In this document: positions 17,430 to 25,053 of the stretch, in pieces
Numbering within the stretch: position 1 is the stretch's first letter
How the letters are laid out: each line of letters starts with the position of its first letter
Assembly: GCA_902826145.1 (NCBI GenBank)
Contig: CADEDT010000012.1
Coordinates: 1-37,698 of the forward strand
DNA length: 37,698 nucleotides
Direction: 5' to 3'
From: an uncultured Caulobacteraceae bacterium
Lineage (GTDB): Bacteria; Pseudomonadota; Alphaproteobacteria; Caulobacterales; Aquidulcibacteraceae
The notes under the pieces: model-generated
Databases searched by the model: none
The model's input: only the letters and a program-made list of their open reading frames with translations
Told to the model about the DNA's origin: nothing
Program-made: the position numbers and the translations under genes

Positions 17430-18554
17430 ATGGCCCAGATGAACTACCTTACCCAGTGCACGTTCGATTTCGGCGCATTGGCGCAAGTGCCGAAGGTTCT
17501 GAAGGCCAATGGCGTGAGCCGGCCGTTCGTCGTCACTGACCCGGGCTTGAAGGCGAACGGATTGTTGGATCGCCTGCTCGCCGCGCTTGGCGACGCACCC
17601 GCCGGTGTCTTCACCGACACGCCCGCTAATCCAACGGAGAGCGCATCGCGAGCGGCGGCTGAGTCGTACCGTGCTTCCGGCGCGGACGGCATCGTCGCCT
17701 TCGGCGGCGGCTCATCGATGGATCTCGCCAAGGCGATGGGTCTCATGGTGACACACGAAGGTCCGTTCGAACGCTTGGGCGGCTCGAAGCGCGGCATGAA
17801 ATTCATCACCAAGATTCCACCACTCGTCGCAGTGCCGACAACGGCGGGTACAGGCAGCGAAGTGTCCCCGGGCGCCGTCGTCATTCTCGACAACGGTATG
17901 AAAGAGACGTTCGTTTCCGCGCATCTCGTTCCCACCGCGGCCGTCTGCGATCCCGAACTTACGCTTGGCCTGCCGCCCGCGCTCACCGCCGCCACCGGCA
18001 TGGACGCGATGACGCACTGCATCGAAGCGGTGCTGACGCCTGTCGTGCATCCGCCCGCTGAAGCGATCGGCATCGATGGGACCGAGCGCATCGCCAAGTG
18101 GCTAGAAGTCGCCGTGAAGGACGGCGCCAATCGCGATGCGCGTTGGCACATGATGATGGGTTCGTTCGAAGGCGCGCTGGCGTTCGCAAAGGGTCTCGGC
18201 GCCGTGCACGGTTTGAGCCATGCGCTCGGCCGCATTCACGAACTCAAGCTGCACCACGGTACGCTGAACGCCGTCATCCTCCCTCACTCGCTGGCGATGA
18301 TCGGTAACGCCGCAGAAGAGAAGTTCGCGCGCCTGCGCCGCGCTCTCGGCCTCGCGCCGAACGCCGACCTGGTGCAGTACATCGCCGATCTGAACGCACG
18401 CATCGGCCTGCCGCCACGCCTTGGCGCTATGGGCGTGAAGACAGAACACGGCGAAGGCGCCATCGATTATGCGGTCACAGATCTTGCCACGCTGAGCAAC
18501 GCGGTGCCGTTCGATGGCGACAAGTATCGCGAACTGTTTCAGCGCGCGCTCTAA
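17430..18554 (+). CDS. Iron-containing alcohol dehydrogenase
   Basis: Group III (iron-dependent) alcohol dehydrogenase of 374 residues. The NAD(P)-binding part contains the GGGSSMDLAK motif near residue 93 and the loop PTTAGTGSEV near 138. Metal ligands are expected in the Asp of CDPELTLG, in MTHCIEAVL, and in the two histidines of HGLSHALGRIHELKLHHG, all present. Substrates in the family range from short alcohols to lactaldehyde and hydroxyacid-type compounds and cannot be fixed here. The ATG at 17430 follows GGAG at 17420-17423; a second ATG lies nine bases on. It starts 90 bases from the divergent ABC ATPase gene. Confidence 0.92.
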   Translation: MAQMNYLTQCTFDFGALAQVPKVLKANGVSRPFVVTDPGLKANGLLDRLLAALGDAPAGVFTDTPANPTESASRAAAESYRASGADGIVAFGGGSSMDLAKAMGLMVTHEGPFERLGGSKRGMKFITKIPPLVAVPTTAGTGSEVSPGAVVILDNGMKETFVSAHLVPTAAVCDPELTLGLPPALTAATGMDAMTHCIEAVLTPVVHPPAEAIGIDGTERIAKWLEVAVKDGANRDARWHMMMGSFEGALAFAKGLGAVHGLSHALGRIHELKLHHGTLNAVILPHSLAMIGNAAEEKFARLRRALGLAPNADLVQYIADLNARIGLPPRLGAMGVKTEHGEGAIDYAVTDLATLSNAVPFDGDKYRELFQRAL

Positions 18555-18579
18555 CGTGGTCGTGATGCGCGCCGCACGT

Positions 18580-18617
18580 GCCTGGCCTTGCCGCGTTGGG
18601 CCTTGAGGCGCATTTTC
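18580..18617 (+). terminator. Possible terminator after the alcohol dehydrogenase
   Basis: GCCT-G-GCC at 18580-18587 can pair with GGCC-TTG-AGGC at 18599-18609, followed by gcattttcc. The stem has a bulge and the T tract is short. It lies immediately before the AraC gene start. Confidence 0.35.
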
Positions 18618-18624
18618 CGTCGTC

Positions 18625-19425
18625 ATGACGCTCGCCGAAACTACCGCTACAGCCTGGGGCCCGAGCCGCCGCGCCGGTCTCAGTGAAGATGGATGCGCCG
18701 CTGATCCGACAGGCCCAGCCGCGAACTGGGTCTATCAGGAAGCATCGATCGGCTTCGTCACCTCCGGCTGGTTTGAGTACGAGAGCGAAGATGCGCACGT
18801 GCTGGCTGCGCCTGGCGCGATCATTCTCGGCAATGCCGGCGAGCCGTTCAGCGTTCGCCATGTCGATACGCTGGGCAATCGCCGGCTTGTCGTGAGCTTC
18901 ACACCTGCATTGATAGATGAAGTGGCGAACGAAGCTGGCGTCGCGCCGCGCTTCGGCGCCATTGCGCTCCCGCCAGGCCAAACAGCAACGCGCATGTTCG
19001 GCCTGATGCGCGCACTCTCCAAAGGGGGCGAAGATATCCTCTACCCGCTCGCGCACGCGGCGCTAACGGCCGAACCACCACGTGCGCCCGAACGCATCAG
19101 CCCGCGTGATCGCCGCCGCGTGCAGGATGCCGTCCGGCACATCGAAGCGAATTTCGATCAGCCCTGCTCATTGCAATCGCTCGCCGATCTCGCGGGCTTG
19201 AGCCGCTTTCACTTTGTACGGATGTTCGGCGCTATCGTCGGGCAGAGTCCGAACCAGTATCTGATCAACACACGCATGCGCACAGCGGCCGATCGCTTGA
19301 TCACGACAACGACGCCTATTGCACAAATCGCCTTCGATGTCGGCTTCAACGATATCTCGCACTTCTATTCGTGCTTCCGGGACGCGTTCAGCTGCACACC
19401 GCGGCAATGGCGCCTCCGCGCCTGA
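18625..19425 (+). CDS. AraC-family transcriptional regulator
   Basis: DNA-binding protein of 266 residues. The N-terminal part (about 1-150) looks like a cupin-type sensing domain (IGFVTSGWFEYESEDAHVLAA, then PGAIILGNAGEPF). The C-terminal 100 residues hold the two AraC helix-turn-helices: CSLQSLADLAGLSRFHFVRM for the first and TPIAQIAFDVGFNDISHFYS for the second, ending with the usual FRDAFSCTPRQWR. The ligand is unknown. It is encoded directly before a membrane protein and a TPR protein on the same strand and may control them or itself. Such regulators are often paired with DoxX-like or dehydrogenase genes, but the target here is inference. Confidence 0.93.
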   Translation: MTLAETTATAWGPSRRAGLSEDGCAADPTGPAANWVYQEASIGFVTSGWFEYESEDAHVLAAPGAIILGNAGEPFSVRHVDTLGNRRLVVSFTPALIDEVANEAGVAPRFGAIALPPGQTATRMFGLMRALSKGGEDILYPLAHAALTAEPPRAPERISPRDRRRVQDAVRHIEANFDQPCSLQSLADLAGLSRFHFVRMFGAIVGQSPNQYLINTRMRTAADRLITTTTPIAQIAFDVGFNDISHFYSCFRDAFSCTPRQWRLRA

Positions 19426-19426
19426 C

Positions 19427-20253
19427 GCAACATCGCCCAAGAAAGAAATGCACGCCCTCGTGCTGATACGCGCAGAGGGGCAAGCATGAACTACTTCCAA
19501 ACCGCTGGACGTACCGCGTTGGGGCTGGGCGCGGCCGGTTTGGGCGTGATCAGTCTGCTCTATGGCGACTTCGCCATCACTTGGCAGCCAGTGCCGGATT
19601 GGGTTCCGGCGCGGACCATCCTCGCCTACGTGAGCGGCGCTCTGCTCACCGCCGCTGGCGCCGCACTCATCGTGAATCGTTTCGCACGCATCGCGGCCGT
19701 GTTTATCGCGGCATTCCTGACGTTCTGGGGTGTCGTCCTCCAGGCGCCGCGTTTGCTCGTGAACGAGGAGGCCGCATGGCTAGCGCCGGCCGAAATTCTC
19801 GCTGTCGCTGCTAGCGCGTGGACCTTGTTCTGGCTCGGCGCATCGGAGTCCGCCTTCCGCGAGCGCGCACTTCATGCCGGCACAGCATTCTTCGGCTTGA
19901 TGGCGCCAATCTTCGGCGTCGCGCACTTCCTCTACATCCCTTTCACCGCGTCGATGATCCCCGCTTGGATTCCGTGGCGGGTGTTCTGGGCTTGGTCCAC
20001 CGGCGCCGGCCACATCGCAGGCGGCGTGAGCATCGTCACGGGTGTGTTCTCGCGTATTGGTTCGACGCTGTTGGCGGTCATGTTCACCGGCTTTGTGCTG
20101 CTCGTGCATGTACCGCGCATCATTGCAGATGTCGGCAACCGCCTCGAATGGCATTTGCTCTCCACTGCGCTGCTTCTCACCGGCGCTGCCTGGATCACGG
20201 CGAGTGCGATCGCGCGCAACACGGATGCGTGAAGCGGGCAACATCGCCCAAGA
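19427..20253 (+). repeat. 16-base direct repeat flanking the membrane protein gene
   Basis: GCAACATCGCCCAAGA occurs at 19427-19442, just after the AraC stop, and at 20238-20253, just after the membrane-protein stop. The copies are 811 bases apart and bracket one gene. They could be a shared regulatory site, a trace of insertion, or chance in GC-rich DNA. Only the two 16-base ends are repeated; the interval between is ordinary coding sequence. Confidence 0.4.
19486..20232 (+). CDS. Multi-pass inner membrane protein
   Basis: Protein of 248 residues with about six or seven hydrophobic helices spread over the whole length, for example GLGAAGLGVISLLYG, TILAYVSGALLTAAGAALIV, IAAVFIAAFLTFWGVVL and TGAGHIAGGVSIVTGVF. 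Short charged loops and a DoxX-like look (GAGHIAGGVSIVTG, then AVMFTGFVLLVHVP) suggest the DoxX/terminal-oxidase-like membrane family, but no catalytic residue pattern stands out. ATG 19486 is preceded by AGAGGGG at 19474-19480, a strong ribosome binding site. It lies between the AraC regulator and a TPR protein. Function unknown. Confidence 0.85.
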   Translation: MNYFQTAGRTALGLGAAGLGVISLLYGDFAITWQPVPDWVPARTILAYVSGALLTAAGAALIVNRFARIAAVFIAAFLTFWGVVLQAPRLLVNEEAAWLAPAEILAVAASAWTLFWLGASESAFRERALHAGTAFFGLMAPIFGVAHFLYIPFTASMIPAWIPWRVFWAWSTGAGHIAGGVSIVTGVFSRIGSTLLAVMFTGFVLLVHVPRIIADVGNRLEWHLLSTALLLTGAAWITASAIARNTDA

Positions 20254-20306
20254 CCCTCACTGTGCTCCGCCTCCTATACGCGCCGAGGGAATGCGCGGAG
20301 GCTCCG

Positions 20307-20804
20307 ATGAAAGCGGCAAAGTTCGTAAGTGTTGTGCTCGTTAGCTGCATGCTCGGCATGCCTATTGCGAGTGCCCAGATGGGCATGGGCATGCAATCGT
20401 CGCCACAGCGCGAGGATCCGACCGCTGCCTATCAAGCCGGAATTGCTGCATTCAACGCACGCAACTATCCAGAGGCTATCCGCCAGCTGCGCACCGCACG
20501 GCGCGCCTCGCCGAACGACGGGGCGATCAACTACGCGCTTGGCCTTGCCTACAACGCCAATGGCGACAAGGGCGAAGCGAAGACATCCTTCGAACGCGCC
20601 GTCCGCGCCAGCAACGCCCCGGCTCCGGCGCGCCTTCAACTTGGCCTCGTCGCGCTTGAGCTAGGTGATCGCGAAACCGCGACCGAACAGCAAACTGCGT
20701 TGCAACGCGCGGTCACCGCATGCGACGCGACCTGTGGCGACGCGCGGCGCGGGCAGTTGCAGGCGGGCTTGGATCAGCTCACGCGCGCGCTATCGACGCC
20801 ATAA
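20307..20804 (+). CDS. Secreted TPR-repeat protein
   Basis: Periplasmic protein of 165 residues. A signal peptide (MKAAKFVSVVLVSCMLGMPIASA) is followed by a Met/Gly-rich linker and two clear tetratricopeptide repeats (AAYQAGIAAFNARNYPEAIR and INYALGLAYNANGDKGEAKT), then a third weaker one (ARLQLGLVALELGDRETATE). Two cysteines near the C-terminus (CDATC) may form a disulfide. TPRs bind other proteins; the partner is unknown. The ATG at 20307 follows GGAGG; the frame remains open much further upstream but that part overlaps the preceding gene and lacks protein character. The stop is four bases from that of the convergent hydrolase gene. Confidence 0.88.
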   Translation: MKAAKFVSVVLVSCMLGMPIASAQMGMGMQSSPQREDPTAAYQAGIAAFNARNYPEAIRQLRTARRASPNDGAINYALGLAYNANGDKGEAKTSFERAVRASNAPAPARLQLGLVALELGDRETATEQQTALQRAVTACDATCGDARRGQLQAGLDQLTRALSTP

Positions 20805-20808
20805 GCCG

Positions 20809-21708
20809 TCACTCGACCTTCGCGAGAAAATCCAGGATCGCGTCCCACGCGTCGGGCTCATCCAGCATTGGCGCGTGGCCGACGCCTTCGACGGTCACTG
20901 CTTCGACGTTCGTGCTGACGCTGCGCATGCGCGCGACGCCCTCTTCCGTCAGAATGTCGGAAAGCCCACCGCGCACGGAGAGCAAAGGCTTAGCCGCGAG
21001 CGCGGTGAAGTACGGCGTCAGATCCGCCGGCGGCGCATCTGAATCGTAGTCTGCAAACGCCAGCGCGATGTGCGGATCGTAGTCTAGTTCCAAGCGTTGG
21101 TCGTCGCGCTCGCGGAACATGCGCCGCGCGGCGGCGAGCCAGAACGCTTCATCGTCAACGCGGCCCGGAAACGCCGAGCCATTCGTCGCGCGCACGCGCT
21201 CAGCAGCCTCGGCCCACGTGTCCACTGGCTGCACGTTGCCGACATAGGTCGCAATGCGAGAGAGGCCGGCAGGATTGAGCTGCGGGCCAACGTCGTTCAG
21301 CACCGATGCCGCTATGCGATCAGGCGCCGTCGCCGCGATCACCAACGTGATCAGCCCGCCCATCGACGTGCCGATGAAAACGGCCTTCGGCACGCCAAGA
21401 TCATCCATCAGCTTGGACACGTCCTGTGCGTACACAACTGGCACGTAGTGCGCGGGATCGGGATCGTTGGCGCTGCGGCCGCGGCCACGCACGTCCGGCA
21501 CGATCACGCGACGGCCAAGCGCGGCGATGCGCGGCGCAATCACTTCGAAGTCGCGTGAGTTGCGCGTGAGGCCGTGAAGGCAAATCACCGGCAGGCCAGT
21601 CACCGGCAGCAGTGGCGCGTAGTCCCGCGCGTAGAGCGCCAGCCCGTCGACTGTCGCGATCACGCGCTCTTCGAATCCGCCAATGCCGACAGGCGCGCCC
21701 GCGTCCAT
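20809..21708 (-). CDS. Alpha/beta hydrolase
   Basis: Cytoplasmic hydrolase of 299 residues with the classic fold order: oxyanion strand VICLHGLTRNSRDFE, RVIVPDVRGRGRSAND, nucleophile elbow FIGTSMGGLI (Ser near 119), a cap region with many charged residues, and catalytic His in VEGVGHAPMLDEPDAWD near the end. The catalytic Asp is probably in the SVRGGLSDILTEEGV segment. The family includes esterases, haloalkane and ring-cleavage hydrolases; no substrate can be assigned. It follows the small anchored protein gene by 11 bases and may be the last gene of the subtilase operon. Confidence 0.9.
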   Translation of the reverse strand: MDAGAPVGIGGFEERVIATVDGLALYARDYAPLLPVTGLPVICLHGLTRNSRDFEVIAPRIAALGRRVIVPDVRGRGRSANDPDPAHYVPVVYAQDVSKLMDDLGVPKAVFIGTSMGGLITLVIAATAPDRIAASVLNDVGPQLNPAGLSRIATYVGNVQPVDTWAEAAERVRATNGSAFPGRVDDEAFWLAAARRMFRERDDQRLELDYDPHIALAFADYDSDAPPADLTPYFTALAAKPLLSVRGGLSDILTEEGVARMRSVSTNVEAVTVEGVGHAPMLDEPDAWDAILDFLAKVE

Positions 21709-21719
21709 GCTCTTCTCCG

Positions 21720-22184
21720 TCAGCCCGGCGCGCGTTGTTGCGTCACCGTCGCGTTCACGTCGACATACTCAACCGCGCGCATGCCTCGCAACCGCGCGCC
21801 CCAGCTTTGCTGCACGGCGGCGCGCTCACTCGCCGCAACGGGTTCGCATGTGCGCAGCACCATCTCGGCGCCGCCGACGGTGAAGCGATCGAAGCAGAGA
21901 CCAGAGAATGCGGTCTGTCGGCGAAGTTGAAGTTCCACTTGACGCTGCGCCTGCGCAGTTTGCCCGCGCGCCGCCTGCGCTTGCGCGCGTGCGATGGGGC
22001 CGACACCGCGGAACCGCACGATGAAGCCGACTGATGAAACGCTGGCCGGCGATTGTGCAATCTGCGCGGCCTGCTGCGGCTGTGCCTCAGCGTTCGTTTC
22101 CGGTTGCAGCGCAATGAACAGCGCGCCTGCCATCAGCGCGCCGGTCACGACGATGCCCCAGGTGCGCATTGCGTTCACGTCCAT
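21720..22184 (-). CDS. Small membrane-anchored protein with possible I9-like ending
   Basis: Protein of 154 residues, family not recognised. One N-terminal hydrophobic helix (WGIVVTGALMAGALFIAL) would anchor it, facing the periplasm. A Gln/Ala-rich linker follows, then a compact part beginning VGFIVRFRGVGP, with two cysteines (GLCFDRF and RTCEPV) and ending RLRGMRAVEYVDVNATV. The order of a beta strand, a helix rich in Ala/Gln/Arg, and a closing YVDVNATV strand recalls the I9 inhibitor/propeptide fold of subtilases, whose end is typically YVEPD. The gene lies 46 bases after a subtilase gene on the same strand, which fits a protease inhibitor or folding helper. That role is inference. ATG 22169 is an alternative start. 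Confidence 0.7.
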   Translation of the reverse strand: MDVNAMRTWGIVVTGALMAGALFIALQPETNAEAQPQQAAQIAQSPASVSSVGFIVRFRGVGPIARAQAQAARGQTAQAQRQVELQLRRQTAFSGLCFDRFTVGGAEMVLRTCEPVAASERAAVQQSWGARLRGMRAVEYVDVNATVTQQRAPG

Positions 22185-22230
22185 GACCGCGACCTTGGCC
22201 CGCGCCGCGCGAGCGGTAAAGCCGAAACGC

Positions 22231-24249
22231 CTACGGTGTCACCGGCGCGAGCGTCTGCGCCGCCCGAGTCAGATCGAGCCGCCCTCGCCCGCTCGGACGC
22301 GCGCATGTCGGCGAGCCTGTCGAGATCGGGATTGCATTGCTTGAGCGCGCGCACTCGATTTCACCGAAATTGTCCGGGTGAGGCGCGAGCGCCCGCGTGA
22401 ACAGCGCGTCCTCAAGCTGGCGGCCGCGCAAGCCTGTCTGAGCTGCCAGCAGCGCGAGCCCCGCCGACACATGCGGCGCGGCCATCGAGGTGCCTTGCAA
22501 GAAGGAGTAATAGCAGCGCTGCGTCGAGTTTGAGTTCAGCGGATCGTAGCAACCGCTCGTCGTCGCGCGCGTGGAGAGCACGCCGTCCGGCCGCCCGTCA
22601 TTGTCGCTGTCCGCGAACACATCACCGCCCGGCGCGAGGATATCCACTTGCGGACCGAAGTTCGAATAGAATGCGAGCCCGCCGCGAGCATCGTTGGCGC
22701 CGACGACGATGACGTTGTTGCAGTTGGCAGGCGCGTAGAGCGCGGCTTGGTTTGCCTTGTTGCCCGCGGCGACCACGACAACCACATTGCGCGCGACCGC
22801 TGCATCGATGGCCGCCTGCATCGAAGCCGGGCACGGCGCCTGAATGGTCAGGCTCATATTGATGATGTCAGCTTGCGTGCGGTTGACGATCTGCGTGTTG
22901 CCAGGACCAACGGCGGGCGCAATCCCCGCCGCCCAACGGATTCCCGAAACGATGTCAGCGAGCTCGCCGCCGCAACGGCCGAGCACACGCACAGGGATCA
23001 CTGTCACATCCCAGGCGCCGCCCGCGACGCCGACGCGATCGTTTGTCGCCGCTGCGCCGATCGTACCGGCGACATGGGTGCCGTGATACGAGTTCTCCGT
23101 CGTCGTGCCGCAGCGATCGCCTGCGTCGTTCGCATCAGCGTCAACGCCATCGCCATCGCCGCCGCGTTCGGGATTGTTGATCAGATCAACCCCGCTCGTG
23201 ACATTGCCCGCGCCCTGAATGTCCGGGTGTGAAAGATCGAGCCCGGTATCGAGCACCGCGACACGCACCGTCCGCGAACCCAATTGCTGCGCTTCCCAGA
23301 ATGAGACAAAGCCCGCGCCACCCGGCGACGCACCGTCGCCAGTGCCATTTGGGCGATAATTCCATTGCAGTGCGTAGAGCGGGTCGTTCGGCGCGCCGCC
23401 AACGCGCGCAGGTGGCGACGTTGTCGTTGTCGGCGTGGTCGTCCCCGGCGTCGTAGTTGGCGGCGGCGTAGTCGTCGCGGGCGGTTGATCGCGGCGCGGC
23501 GGGCGCGTGAAGCCGCTATCGGCGATGTAGTTCGGCTCGACGTATTCAAAGTCGCCCGATTGCGCGAGACGTTGGATGGCGCAACGCGTCGCGAGCGCAA
23601 TGTCGCTCTCAAGCTGCGCTTGACTGACGATGCGCGGGCAGCGGTCCGTCGCATTCCATTGAATGGCGTCCGGAATATCTGCTGCAGTTTGATCAACGGG
23701 CTGCTTGTTGCGGCGATACGCCGTCGGGCTCACGCTCTGCGTGAGATCCACCGTAACCACGCCACCCGGCCGCACACGTATCTCGCCGCTGATACCGAGA
23801 CGGCGCAACGTATCTTGCGCAGCACCTGTGGCCTCTTGCGAAGCTTCCGCCTCGGCGCGCGCGCGCACTTGGCCGATCATGTTCTCCGGCAGCTGCTCGA
23901 GCGCCTCCGTGCCTTCAGCACGGAGAGAGCGCACGAAATTTGAAGCAAGCCCCATCTCGGTCGCCGTCTCGGCCAGCTCGCGCTCCACCTGAGCACCGAC
24001 CAGGATCTGCCCGGGCGCAACTAGCACGGGCTCCGGCGCCAGCAACGCCGCCATTTCCGCTTGCGGCTGCACAGAGCCGGAGAGAGCACGCGCATCGAGT
24101 GGGACATCATCGAGCGGCGTCGGGCCCGGGCCCTCCACCTGTGCGCCGCCGGTCATACGTTCCCAGACGTCGCCGAGCTGGTCGCACGCGCCCAGCGCCA
24201 GAAGCGGCGCAAGCGCAAGTGCTGCCAGGCTCCACCGGCGTTGCGACAT
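22231..24249 (-). CDS. Subtilase (S8) family serine protease lipoprotein
   Basis: Protein of 672 residues with a lipoprotein signal (MSQRRWSLAALALAPLLALG, then ACD; lipidated Cys22). Residues about 45-250 form a long N-terminal region ending in an I9-like strand FEYVEPNYIADSG. A Pro/Thr linker (TTPPPTTTPGTTTPTTTT) leads to the S8 catalytic domain with Asp in VAVLDTGLDLSHPDI (about 331), His in SYHGTHVAGTIGA (about 390) and Ser in LQGTSMAAPHVSAG (about 586). An acidic insert (DGDGVDADANDAGDR) near the His may bind calcium. The protein would sit on a membrane surface and cut other envelope or extracellular proteins. The next gene downstream may encode its inhibitor. Confidence 0.92.
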   Translation of the reverse strand: MSQRRWSLAALALAPLLALGACDQLGDVWERMTGGAQVEGPGPTPLDDVPLDARALSGSVQPQAEMAALLAPEPVLVAPGQILVGAQVERELAETATEMGLASNFVRSLRAEGTEALEQLPENMIGQVRARAEAEASQEATGAAQDTLRRLGISGEIRVRPGGVVTVDLTQSVSPTAYRRNKQPVDQTAADIPDAIQWNATDRCPRIVSQAQLESDIALATRCAIQRLAQSGDFEYVEPNYIADSGFTRPPRRDQPPATTTPPPTTTPGTTTPTTTTSPPARVGGAPNDPLYALQWNYRPNGTGDGASPGGAGFVSFWEAQQLGSRTVRVAVLDTGLDLSHPDIQGAGNVTSGVDLINNPERGGDGDGVDADANDAGDRCGTTTENSYHGTHVAGTIGAAATNDRVGVAGGAWDVTVIPVRVLGRCGGELADIVSGIRWAAGIAPAVGPGNTQIVNRTQADIINMSLTIQAPCPASMQAAIDAAVARNVVVVVAAGNKANQAALYAPANCNNVIVVGANDARGGLAFYSNFGPQVDILAPGGDVFADSDNDGRPDGVLSTRATTSGCYDPLNSNSTQRCYYSFLQGTSMAAPHVSAGLALLAAQTGLRGRQLEDALFTRALAPHPDNFGEIECARSSNAIPISTGSPTCARPSGRGRLDLTRAAQTLAPVTP

Positions 24250-24317
24250 CGCTTGAACTCCCCACCTAAATTCTAGGACAAAGAGACGTTAGCTTGGCGG
24301 CCCCCGATGACAAGGCA

Positions 24318-25052
24318 ATGTCGGGAGACGCCCGTGGAGAAGGCCCAAGCGCCGACGATATGAGTATTTTCCCCCTTGCGGCGAACCTCGCCGCGGCGCG
24401 CCAACCCGACGCGCCGCGTGTGAGAACAGAGGACGAGGCCACCACTTTGGCGGGCGGGCCCGTGTTCCTCGCTGTCGAGGAACTGCCGGATCACTTCGAG
24501 ACACCCGCAGCAGCGGAAGAAGCTGTGCCCGATCTGTACGGTACGGGGCTCTACGAGCTGATCTGGCGTGACGGCTGGCGCGTGACCATGCGCTACTGGC
24601 GGCCAGCTCCGCCGGCGCCTGTCGCGCGCGCGGGCGAGGCCGCCGCGAAGAAACCGCTCGGCCGTGCACGCACACCGGAGGAAGCGCGCGCACTGCTTGG
24701 CGCTCCAGCTGAACTCGCAAGCGAAGTGCTGCCGAAGCTCTACATCGATCACAAGCAGCTGATGAAACGCTGGGGCGAGGTGGTGAAGAACGGGCTTGGC
24801 GAGATCGTTGAGCGCGAAGGCAAGTTCGCAATCTCCATCACCTATTGGCGCCCGATCCACGCACCGGGCATCGCCGCACCACTTGCGCCGATCGAACGCA
24901 TCGAACTCGCCGAACGCGTCGCAGCGCCACTGAAGCCGCAAGCGCCGCAAGCCGATCTCGATATCGGCTTGTTCGAAGATACCGCGCCAGAGAATCCGAA
25001 CGTCGTGCTTGTCACCGAAGAAGGCGATGGGCGCTTCAGAGGCAGCGAATAG
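24318..25052 (+). CDS. Unknown protein with an internal duplication
   Basis: Predicted soluble protein of 244 residues with no signal or membrane helix; family not recognised. It contains two related blocks of about 50 residues: FLAVEELPDHFETP..., ending RDGWRVTMRYWRP, and ELASEVLPKLYIDH..., ending REGKFAISITYWRP. Each has GL-x-E, a charged helix, then a strand ending in YWRP, so the protein looks like a tandem duplication joined by an Ala/Pro/Arg linker. The C-terminus is acidic. The start is uncertain: ATG 24318 is chosen, with ATG 24360 and an upstream TTG at 24294 as alternatives. It is divergent from the subtilase gene and its stop lies one base from the stop of the convergent histidine kinase. 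Confidence 0.72.
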   Translation: MSGDARGEGPSADDMSIFPLAANLAAARQPDAPRVRTEDEATTLAGGPVFLAVEELPDHFETPAAAEEAVPDLYGTGLYELIWRDGWRVTMRYWRPAPPAPVARAGEAAAKKPLGRARTPEEARALLGAPAELASEVLPKLYIDHKQLMKRWGEVVKNGLGEIVEREGKFAISITYWRPIHAPGIAAPLAPIERIELAERVAAPLKPQAPQADLDIGLFEDTAPENPNVVLVTEEGDGRFRGSE

Positions 25053-25053
25053 C

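Noticed and set aside
19427..20253. The 16-base repeat as attachment sites of an integrated element
   Set aside because: The enclosed gene is ordinary in composition, there is no integrase, and a chance 16-base match in a GC-rich 38-kb window is not very unlikely.
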